Source: Bedellia somnulentella (lineage: Eukaryota > Arthropoda > Insecta > Lepidoptera > Bedelliidae). From it: a stretch of 64,000 nucleotides of DNA. Below, piece after piece: positions 55,550 through 64,000 of this stretch. The notes beneath the pieces are model-generated. The model saw only the letters and a list, made by a program, of their open reading frames with translations. It made no database searches and was not told the DNA's origin. The translations under genes were made by a program, and so were the position numbers. The stretch covers positions 9,890,873 to 9,954,872 of the forward strand of contig OY755173.1 of assembly GCA_963576735.1 (NCBI GenBank). Direction: 5' to 3'. Position 1 is the first letter of the stretch. Each line of letters begins with the position of its first letter.

Positions 55550-55768
55550 TCATACTCCCGATCCCTTGCCATCGTCCCACATCAAGGCAGGGGGTTCTAG
55601 AAGATCTGGTTCACGAACGCTGACAAGTGCCCGACGGATGACATCACTGAGAGCAGCATCGCATGACAGGCGACGAGCATTGCGTAGGCATGAAAATCCA
55701 CGGTGGCCCTTTTGACCGCGATGAATTTTATTGGTTTGACAGCAATTCTCAGACAGACTACCAAGCAA
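55550..55768 (-). pseudogene. Fragment of a transposon-encoded C-terminal domain
   Basis: The frame reads CLRNARRLSCDAALSDVIRR, ALVSVREPDLLEPPALM and DDGKGSG before a stop. I recognise the VIRRAL…LEPP…DDGK pattern from the C-terminal part of recurrent retrotransposon-like proteins in insect genomes, by memory. Only ~70 codons remain and the expected continuation after DDGK (a Pro-Trp motif) is lost. The flanking sequence gives no further coding support, so this is a relic. Confidence 0.5.
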
Positions 55769-56223
55769 AAAGTCGACCAGTCATGGTACCGATCACCTCA
55801 AATAGTTACCTCCTTAACTAACAATCCAACTCAGACTCTGCAGATGCCATAAAACGAGCAAGCTATGCAAGGTCGACGAGGAAACTGTCCGCACAGTATG
55901 TCATCACAAGATAACACAAAGATAACGACAAGATAACAACAAGATCTCTAGCAAACCAATTTTCGTATAGCTTACACGTACTCCCAAATATGCACCAGCC
56001 CTTGGATCCCCCATGTCGTCACCAGGAGCACATAGTTTCTTTAAAATTTATAAAAATGAAATAACGATGTAGTTGGAGAGATATAAACAAACACTGAACA
56101 ATATTTAACTTACATAACTTCAATAAATAGCTGGCGAAATTCTAATTCCAAAGCTCAGAAGCAGGCCCTTCTGGGTTGTATCATCGTGAATATAGATTTA
56201 TGGCTGCCGCAATGATTTACCGC
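55769..56223. other. Sequence without recognised feature
   Basis: The GATAACA-rich patch at ~55910-55940 (ACAAGATAACA repeats) is a short imperfect tandem repeat. Part of it may continue the relic at 55550. Confidence 0.35.
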
Positions 56224-56420
56224 TAAGAGTGCTAGGCTGGAAACTTGTGGATCCCAGATCGCAGGTTCAAATCCTAGAAGTGTACTAACAAGATTACCTT
56301 GTAAGATTAATTCTAGATTAGCTAGTATATTGGAGGCAGGATTTATAGATGCTTTGAAAAGTAAGATAAGTCCTTGCTTCAGAGAGCACACTAATCAGTC
56401 TCGGCAACTTTTACGGTTAT
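56224..56420 (+). repeat. SINE-D, diverged
   Basis: tRNA-like head with TTACCGCTAAGAGTG and box B AGGTTCAAATCCTAG, then TTGTAAGATTAATTCTAG and a region resembling the GGAGGGCACATTAAGCC block of 33954-34253. Confidence 0.65.
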
Positions 56421-56703
56421 GATACTTGTAAAAAACGAATATATTTTTTTCAAACTAACTTCCTTTCTTAGACCCTTGTGATCTATCTAATACGGCAGCT
56501 CAGTGTATAATTTTTGATTAACGATTTCTGACCTATTTTTTTCAGATTAGGCTTTCCTTGCTTAGAATGAACATTAGGTGTACAGAAGTATGAGATTCCA
56601 AATTTATATTTCGATTTGTGATTTGGTTTTAAGTTTAAAGTAATTATTCCACGTGTAAAATGCTGGTTGAGTTATAAAAGTTAGGGCCAATAGAACTTGC
56701 CCC
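56421..56703. other. Sequence without recognised feature
   Basis: Nothing supported. Confidence 0.35.
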
Positions 56704-56942
56704 ATGCCGTGTAGTGCCGAGAATGTCACTACCCCTTTCTACCTACGGGTTTCGTAAGTTGCGACTAAGGGTATGGGGCTTTCTTAAGTGGGTTTTGGGC
56801 GATGCGGTATGAAACGCATCACCAACTATATTTTATTCTTACCACCGTGTCCCGTATCAACTTCCAAATGTGGCTGAGGATCTTCCAGCTCTGAAGCTCT
56901 GGCTACATCTTTTTGGGATTTATGAGTGAGTATATGTATGTA
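56704..56942 (+). repeat. SINE-B, moderately diverged
   Basis: GCCGTGTAGTGCCGAGAATG to GTGAGTATATGTATG. A short deletion removes CGGCTTA near the start. Confidence 0.82.
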
Positions 56943-57491
56943 TTGTATATAATATGTGCTATAAATTGATTTTGCAACAAATCGCGCAGCCTAAGTGGTC
57001 TTGTGGTTTTAAAGTTATTAAAAGTTCATAAAGAATATACAAATAATTTGACTGATGATTATTTAAACTAAAATGGTATGGTATGTGTGGTATAGTAAAA
57101 AGGTGTGATGGACGACTTCACAATCTATTTCCGTTTTCTAATTTTATTTTCATTTCTTTTTTATTTTCAATGTCAAGTCATTTTTCATGCAACTTATAAG
57201 TCAAGGCTTAACGCAAATGCTCTAAATTGAAAATATTATTCTTGAAGTACTAGATAAGCAATAATGAATAAAGTTAGTGACGTGACGAAACTTTTAAATG
57301 CATAATGAGTGAAAATTTTGCAGGGCGCCATTTTATCGTCTAACATAAATAAAGGCGTGTGGTAATTTGATAATCCAATGAATATTCATTATTTTAACAA
57401 CAACTTCACTTTATTTACATACTTAATTAAGAACTTAATAGTTTGTCCGAGACCCGACACATGTGAGTTGTGTGCTATGCATGAACATTAG
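56943..57491. other. AT-rich sequence without recognised feature
   Basis: No gene supported. 57440-57470 (CCGAGACCCGACACATG) may be a very old SINE-A head. Confidence 0.35.
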
Positions 57492-58044
57492 TCTACACTA
57501 ATATTATAAAGAGGAAAACTTTGTTTGTTTGGTTGTAATGAATAGGCTCAAAAAACTACTAAACCGATTTTTAAAATTCTTTCACCATACGAAAGCTACA
57601 TTATCCACGAGTAACATAGACTATATTTTATTTTGAAAAAAAATAGAGTTCCGTAAGATATTTGGATTTTTTGGACACAAACTGAAAAAATAAACCAAAG
57701 AAGTTACTTATTTTGCGTACGCTGCCTAAACTACAAAAGATAGAACCATAAAATGTAATGATTAATTGTAGATCTTATAAATATCTACAAAAAAATCCGC
57801 GACACACTATACCTATCTATGTCGAGTGAGGCACAACCACCACATAATATATATAAAAGAAAGTCGTGTCAGTTACACTATTTATAACTCGAGAACACAT
57901 GAACCGATCTGGCTGAAAATTGTTGGAGATACAGCTTAGAACCAGGAAAAGGACATAGGATATACAAAATCACGCTAAATACTGTAGGGGGTAAACAGTG
58001 AAAATATTCAACACCATCCGTGCGAAGCCGGGGTGGACTACTAG
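57492..58044 (+). mobile_element. Helitron-like non-autonomous element(s)
   Basis: Starts TCTACACTAATATTATAAAG and ends GCGAAGCCGGGGTGGACTAC + CTAG, followed by T. The middle contains a second start-like segment (~57840, TAAAAGAAAGTCGTGTCAGT) and AACCGATCTGGCTGAAAATT, so it may be two related elements, one in the other. No Rep/helicase coding. Confidence 0.65.
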
Positions 58045-58192
58045 TCGAGTATATTTAAATAAAAATCATAGTCTCTGACTAGCCAACCCGCTAACTTTGT
58101 CTGCTTTATATAAGAGCTACGTTGCTATGTTATAATGCAACATTTAATAAATCAAAACATACATCTTGTCTCAAAATCCAACGTAATAGATA

Positions 58193-58331
58193 CATACATA
58201 CATACATATACTCACGGCTATAAATCTCTAGATGGGGTAGCCAGAGCTAAGGAATGAGAAATTCCTCAGCAACCTTTGGAATGTTGAGTGGGGAAAAGAT
58301 GGTAAAATAAAGGTTGTTGGTGATGGGTCTC
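58193..58331 (-). repeat. SINE-B, 5'-truncated
   Basis: (CATA)n tail, GGCTATAAATCTCTAGATGG, up to GGTGATGGGTCTC, where the match stops. Confidence 0.82.
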
Positions 58332-58577
58332 GTAATAGATATTAAGCAATATCAAAACTATCAGAGAAGAATTATTATATTTTCTTGGACTTAATATGAA
58401 TGCATTTCATTCGTTTAGTTTTTCCCTCATCTTCAACAACCGTATTATTTTACCTATCACTCGGTTTCAGCTTGATGTCAACATAGTACAGTAGGACATA
58501 CATATTCGTAAAGCTATAAATCCCCAAAATTCTCCTTCCCCACCACAAGGCTCTTTGGCCACATTATTAAAACTTAA
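58332..58577. other. Sequence without recognised feature
   Basis: Nothing supported. Confidence 0.3.
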
Positions 58578-58875
58578 ACTCAAACGTTTACGCTGTATCC
58601 CCGAAGGGGTTGGCAGTGTTTCTAATACTTCTGAACATCACGTGACATTGTCCCCTGGTGTTCGGAGTACCCACTATTTGCTTGGACTGTTTTGTACAAA
58701 TACACTGCAACATGACTAATTAGAACTCAGCCATGTCGGTTTCCTCACGATGTTGTCCCTCACCGTTAGCTTTAGAACTTTAGAAAAGGAAAATTGGTGT
58801 AGGCTCGCCCCGGGATTTGAACATTCATCGTCTGCACGATAAGCGGTGTTCTAGCCGCGGAGCTATCATGGCCAC
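58578..58875 (-). repeat. SINE-A, near full length
   Basis: GTATCCCCGAAGGGGTTGGC to CCGGGATTTGAAC (box B complement) and AGCTATCATGGCC (head). A short internal deletion. Confidence 0.85.
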
Positions 58876-59442
58876 TTTAAGTGTATATACTTTCAACGAG
58901 TAAACTTGTATTGCTTAAAACATCAATAGGCTAACTATGGACCTAATTTACCATCAGATACAGAGTATCTTAGATTATCAGGTTACAAAAGAGGCTAAAA
59001 GATTTCAGTGAAGCTCTAAAAAATCCTTTTTATATATTCGATTAATAGCCGCGAGTATACGTGTATATGCATTTTACATTATCTTACTAACAGTTGGTTG
59101 AAGTGGCCATTATACTTTAGCGTTATAAGTACAGCAAATTAATTCATTAAACACAGCCTTTAATTCTCACGAATTATTTTCAAGAAAAGCAAGTGAGTTT
59201 AAATCTTTTAATATCGCACTCTTAAAAACTTTTCCTTCGTAAACAAAACAATGGCTATTATTTAAAACTTCTAAAACTTAGGATGAAACTTTGTCGCGTG
59301 CCATTTCGTATATTAAGAAAGCCATTTCGGGATTAAAACTTCTTATTAAGGAAACATTCATATACATATGGATGTGTGTATTATTTGGTTTTGTTTTTTA
59401 CACAATTCATTTTCTTGGGTTTGTTTTCACGTGGTTGGTCTT
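58876..59442. other. Sequence without recognised feature
   Basis: 59010-59068 has a faint SINE-B terminus (ATAGCCGCGAGTATACGTG). Otherwise nothing supported. Confidence 0.4.
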
Positions 59443-61100
59443 CATCATCATCATCAGCCCACACTCGTCCACTGCTGGACATAGGTATCTCCCATGGCGC
59501 GCCACCTCTTCCTATCCTCGGCCAGCCTCATCCAACCACTCCCGGCCACCTGCTTTAGGTCGTCGGTCCAGCGGGCTGGAGGGCGCCCCACACTGCGTCT
59601 GCCACCGGTGGTCTCCACTCAAGAACTCGTCTTCCCCAGCGGTTATCGGTTCTTCGGCAGATGTGACCAGCCCACTGCCACTTCAATTTGCTAATCCGAT
59701 GAGCTACGTCGGCCACTTTCGTTCTCTGTCGGATCACGTCATTTCTGATGCGATCCAACAGAGTGATGCCGAGCATAGCTCGCTCCATCGCTCTTTGAGT
59801 GACTTTGAATTGGTGGACTAGTCCAGCCGTGAGTGTCCACGTTTCCGCACCATACGTTAACACTGGCAGGACGCACTGGTTGAAAACCTTAGTCTTCAGA
59901 CATTGTGGGATGGCCGAGGAGAAGATATGCCGAAGTTTTCCAAAAGCAGCCCAGCCCAGCTGGATGCGTCTTGCAGCCTCTTTGTCGAAGTTGTTTCTAC
60001 CGAGTCGTAGCGTCTGACCTAGGTAGACGTACTCCGGCACAACTTCGAGCTCTGCTCCCTCGACAAGAACTGGTCTTGGCTGAATAAGACGATTGAACAT
60101 GATTTTCGTCTTGTCCAAGTTCATGCCAAGCCCCACCCGCCGAGAGGCTGAGTTCAGGCTACTAATCATCCCGCCGAGATCCTCCAGCGTTTCTGCCATA
60201 ACGACTATGTCGTCCGCAAACCTGAGGTGTGAGATGTACTCGCCGTTGACACATATACCTTTTCCGTTCCAGTTCATCATCTTGAAGACGTCCTCCAACG
60301 CATTCGTGAACAGTTTCGGGGATATGACATCCCCCTGTCTCACCCCTCGCTGCAGTTGGATGGGTTCCGTCTTTTGATCCTGTACTTGGACGGTCATGGT
60401 CGCAGCATTGTACAAGTGTCTCAACACCTCAATGTAGCGCCAGTCGATTCGGCAACGCTGTAAGGATTGTAGAACAGCCCAGGTTTCGATGGAGTCGAAG
60501 GCTTTTTCATAGTCCACGAATGCTAGACACAGCGGCTGATTATACTCTTCGGGTTTCTGTATAATCTGCCGTACTGTGTGGATGTGGTCTACGGTGCTAA
60601 AGCCTTTTCGAAACCCAGCCTGCTCCACGGGCTGGAACTCGTTGAATCTCTGGGCAAGACGATTCGAGATGACCCGTGAGAACAGCTTATATACGTGACT
60701 CAAGAGCGCGATCGGTCTGTAGTTCTTGAGAAGGGTTTTATCTCCTTTTTTGAAGAACAAGACCACGACGCTCTCGCTCCACGCCTCCGGAATAGTTCCA
60801 CTGTAGATAACGTTGTTAAACAGATCTTTCAGGGCTCTCAGTACAGGTGTACCTCCTGCACTTAGAAGCTCTGTCGTTACCCCGTCATCACCCGGAGCTT
60901 TGCTGTTTTTAAGCTGTCTCAGGGCCGATCTTATCTCGTCCAGGTCGACGTCTGGGATATCTTCGGTGAAGTGGCGAGTTAATGGAGCTCTGGGGTCGGT
61001 GTCGTGTTCCTCAGGTGGTGCGGCATGACTGGCATATAGCCTTCCGTAGAAGTTCTCAACTTCACGGAGAAGCTCCGGGTTGGTCTTAGTACTTATGTTT
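59443..61100 (-). mobile_element. RTE-b retrotransposon, 5'-truncated
   Basis: Reverse orientation. The body encodes the reverse transcriptase and C-terminus. The 3' end is the TGATGATGATGATGA repeat (59443-59456), which also contains the natural stop codon, a trait of RTE-type elements. The endonuclease is absent. The left edge of homology is at about 61100. Confidence 0.88.
59454..61100 (-). pseudogene. RTE-b reverse transcriptase with a late frameshift
   Basis: An open frame of 539 codons (61174 to 59555), of which the first ~29 are host or unrelated sequence. Motifs: LLREVENFYGRLY (36-47), APGDDGVTTELL (~93-104), NYRPIALLS (151-159), DYEKAFD with catalytic Asp (221-227), RGVRQGDVISP (276-286), FADD (319-322), then MNLDKTK, YVYLGQTL and PVLTYGAETW. 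At ~59604-59612, within the GGTGG/CCACC stretch, one base is missing. The frame then ends at 59555 after WRPPVADAV, whereas the other frame still encodes PARWTDDLKQVAG, WMRLAEDRKRW and the natural stop in the TGATGA tail. All RT catalytic residues are present, but the protein would lack its proper C-terminus, and the endonuclease is gone. Confidence 0.88.
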
Positions 61101-61411
61101 TTAACAAATACATAGTTATTAAAATTAAATTTAATAGTTGGGAGAAAAATATAAACACTACAATAGGAAAGCAATCATCTTAAAACAAAATATTTTGACT
61201 TCAATCTATTTAACAAATTTTTTAGAAAATAATATGATGGGTGAACTATTATCTGTTCTGGGTGGTGAAATTTTCATAAGTAATTTATAGGTAAAAAATG
61301 ACAGATCAGCATTTGTCCAACCGTTACTTCCCACACCAAAAATATTTTACAGTTTCCAAAACTTTGGATTGCTTTTTTTTTAATATTAACTTTTTGAGTC
61401 TCAATAGTTAA
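61101..61411. other. AT-rich sequence without recognised feature
   Basis: Nothing supported. Confidence 0.35.
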
Positions 61412-61510
61412 AGGGTATGTATGAAAAGATTGATTAATGTCATAAAGCTCGAGATGTTTTTCATGATCGTACAAAAAGGACCTAATGGCGTGAGTATATG
61501 TATGTATGTG
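61412..61510 (+). repeat. RTE-a 3' end, internally deleted
   Basis: GTATGAAAAGATTGATTAAT, GATCGTACAAAAAGGACCTA, ATGGCGTGAGTATATG(TATG)n. The block containing CTACCCCAATGG is missing. Confidence 0.78.
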
Positions 61511-62540
61511 ACCTTCAACAAACCCCCGCATAAATATAATCGTGATCCTTCAGAATATGTTTATAAATTGCTTTATAAAAACGATCAAAAGTTGATTAAA
61601 ATCATAATTAAATATGAGACATAAATGTTATTACAAGACGGAAGCAGGGAAGTGCGTGAACGACTTTTAATTAGATTTTATTGTGAAGATGATTGGAAAA
61701 CGTCATACAAGTTTTCCTTCAGCCAATATATTATGAAGCAGTAATTTATTAAAGTAGATTTCACTGCATTTAATAATAACTTTGAACTATTTGCGTTGAT
61801 GATAAACAAGAAACTAACTACAAAATATTTTAAAACATACTTTGTACTGTGAGGCTATATTGTAACAAAAATTAACATACTAAAGTATGACATATAAAAC
61901 AAACAGTTTTTCGCCTTGTACACACTATTGTTTTTTTCTAATATCTATTGAATCAACATTTATCGTGCTATAGACAAAGATACATAGATTGTGCCGTATT
62001 TTATATTGTTGAAGTTATCGCAGAGGCACCTCAACATGGCAGTGCATTTTGTCGCCTGGGGTGCAAAGTACTTAACTCGGTACAGAATTTGAGTTGACTT
62101 TAAGTCAACATATATACATAATTATATAAAAATAAAATTAAACTTTTGAGGATGTATATTATACGAGTATTTGCTAGAAGTTTAATATTGGAAACATCTG
62201 AAAATTGTTTACCTGAGTGTTTTATAATGCTCAAAATTCTTTAAAGTTTCACTGTAAAATATAAAAACATAGATGTAACATTTTAAACATTTTGAATTTC
62301 ACGTTATAATTAGTTCCAGAGTTAGGTAAGCTTCAAACTTTAACCTTTTCGTTATTTTTGCTTTTGTCAGGTCTGATATCAAAGTTTTTAATTATAACGT
62401 TCAAAATACCGCATGTTTATTGCAAAGTTGGTTTCCCTAAGTTATGTAGTTTCGGCTTAGCTTAATTTTAGGTTCTTCTTCAACAAACACAATTAACTCG
62501 AAAAGTTTAAAAAAACTGTTTTATTTTATCACATAGGAGA
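61511..62540. other. AT-rich sequence with a faint SINE-A match
   Basis: 62013-62085 (GCAGAGGCACCTCAACATGG, TTTGTCGCCTGGGGTGCAAA) looks like an old reverse SINE-A. No gene found. Confidence 0.4.
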
Positions 62541-62665
62541 TTTTCAGGTAATTTCGGGGCGATATAGTTAGAGACCAATCAGCCATCTCCAAAACACCCT
62601 TTATCTATCTTTTCTCCACTCAGCTTCCTAAAATGGTTAAGATTTCAATTCTGAAGCTCCGACTA
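62541..62665 (+). repeat. SINE-B, strongly diverged
   Basis: TTTCGGGGCGATATAGTTAG, CCATCTCCAAAACACCC, ATCTTTTCTCCACTCAGCTT. Confidence 0.6.
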
Positions 62666-63154
62666 TCTTTTTAGTATATTATTTATGTTAGTGTATTGTT
62701 ATTTATGTCAGTCAGACATCGTAATGCAACAATATAAACTCGTTGCACAGTTTTACTACATTATAAAATACAAAACTGTTACCTATACTATAGCCAAAAA
62801 TCTATTTGAAAATTATGTCTCAGTCCCAAATTATTTGGCAGTCGAAAATGCTTCAAAGGTATGCAAATTTCAACAGAGAATGTCGACCAGTAAGTTCATC
62901 GGAGCAATTTCCATGTCTAACAATGTTCTGTGGTTGGCCACCGGAGACGCTAGCTTGGGTATAATTTATCAATGAGATTGATTTATACCAGCTTAGTTGA
63001 GGAATAGTGAGAAATTGATTAATTAAATTTTCGCAACAACGTTTATTTATCGTTTTGTAATTTTACTGCTCTGATAAACTCTTTATGCTAGTAATATTTG
63101 ATGTGAGAATATAAACTAAGAGCATTTGTTACGTTAGTTATATAGTTGTCGTGG
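62666..63154. other. Sequence without recognised feature
   Basis: A 96-codon open frame at 62685-62975 has no recognisable similarity and AT-driven composition; not called. Confidence 0.35.
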
Positions 63155-63680
63155 CCATATCGTAGAATTGAACACATCATGAAATGATCGATCATTTCAT
63201 AAAATCGTCAACGTTTCACGATTTTGTCATCCACGTTTGGCCAGATCGTAGAAATAGGAAGACCTGTGAAATGTAATCCAAACTCTACGGTTTTTTATCA
63301 TATTGCTTAGTTTTTTCGTAATTTGCAAAGTACTCGAAAACTCTTTTGTTTTCAGTTTTTTCGTCGCTTCATAATTAATTATAAACTTTTTTACTGCGAG
63401 AAACAACACTTTTACCAGCGGCCGCCATATTCACACATAAACAAAGCGTTTTCAGTGCCTCTACCGGTAATTAACTACTTTAAGATAGGACAAAATAATC
63501 TTAACCATTACATGAAGAGACCGCGCGTTTAGTTGCCCATATCGAGAAACGATTTCTTATCATTGATCTGCCCAAACCACATCACGATGTGGCCAATAAA
63601 CAGTTGAACATTTCATGAAATACGACTATTTCATGAAATGATTGATCATTTCATGATGTGTTGAAATTTACGATATAGCC
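63155..63680. mobile_element. MITE with palindromic subunits
   Basis: Termini GGCCATATCGTAGAATTGAA (left) and the complement of TTGAAATTTACGATATAGCC (right). Both sides contain the self-complementary TGAAATGATCGATCATTTCA or a one-base variant (TGATTGATCA). It is ~525 bp and non-coding. The exact ends and target duplication are not settled. Confidence 0.65.
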
Positions 63681-64000
63681 ATTGTCATAGCATAATGTAT
63701 TTTTTGTAAATGTTTCAAACATTATCATTTACTGAGCTCAAAATAAAATTATAGTCACGAATAGATCGTTTCACGTGATATGATAGAAAAAAGAAATATC
63801 AATTGAACATTTATTAAAAACATAATTTGATTAATTGAGATTTACAATACCTTATACCTTATTTTCTAATTTATATCTCCATTCATTATATGATCTCTTT
63901 TGCCGACTTGTTTATAGGCTGTAAGAGTATGTACTTTATGTTACTGAACAAGAAAACATAGTACCGTTATTCATCATAACCTTTTTTGTGGCTGGGCTGA
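63681..64000. other. AT-rich sequence without recognised feature
   Basis: Nothing supported up to the window end. Confidence 0.35.

Noticed and set aside
59291..59821. 176-codon plus-strand ORF
   Set aside because: Antisense to the RTE-b 3' end for most of its length, with an unrelated AT-rich beginning.

Overview
The window looks like a repeat-dominated stretch of insect nuclear DNA, most likely lepidopteran. It is AT-rich. It is crowded with tRNA-derived SINEs, two RTE-type LINE families, jockey/CR1-type LINEs, CTAG-ending Helitron-like elements, palindromic MITEs, a Tc1-like element and a Transib (RAG1-related) transposon. The repeat content is what points to a moth or butterfly; that is inferred from memory of such repeats, not from a search. 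I found no host protein-coding gene I could defend and no convincing host tRNA, rRNA or CRISPR locus. The unique sequence between repeats is probably intergenic or intronic. Working names used below are SINE-A, B, C and D, RTE-a, RTE-b, LINE-K and element P.

0-11 kb: old SINE-A and RTE-a scraps, a collapsed copy of an arthropod zinc-motif protein family (2.2-2.8 kb), then a complete but decayed Transib element at 7098-10957. It has CACAGTG ends, a 5-bp AAACG target duplication and very long inverted repeats, one of them hit by a SINE-A.

11-23 kb: the first copy of composite element P, a Helitron-like element carrying a GGC-rich insert, a small palindromic MITE, an RTE-b fragment, a cluster of SINE-C tRNA heads, and an RTE-a reverse transcriptase gene cut in two by a jockey/CR1-type LINE (18461-21987).

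23-34 kb: SINEs with clean target duplications, a 50-bp tandem repeat beside an LTR-like end, a near-perfect palindrome inserted at CAATTG inside a LINE 3' end, the second copy of element P, and a SINE-D flanked by 54-bp direct repeats.

34-40 kb: the best-preserved element, a LINE with an ORF1 (PHD finger, coiled coil, FP25K-like C-terminus), a tightly overlapping middle frame and an uninterrupted endonuclease-reverse transcriptase ORF2.

40-64 kb: many SINE-B and SINE-A copies, a 3.8-kb TIR element (42822-46661) that splits a SINE-A, a broken Tc1-like transposase, Helitron-like repeats, an RTE-b reverse transcriptase with a late frameshift, and a MITE built of a self-complementary motif.

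The elements interact: SINE-B and RTE-a share their 3' end, which suggests SINE-B is copied by RTE-a machinery. Several insertions are nested, which gives a relative order of activity.
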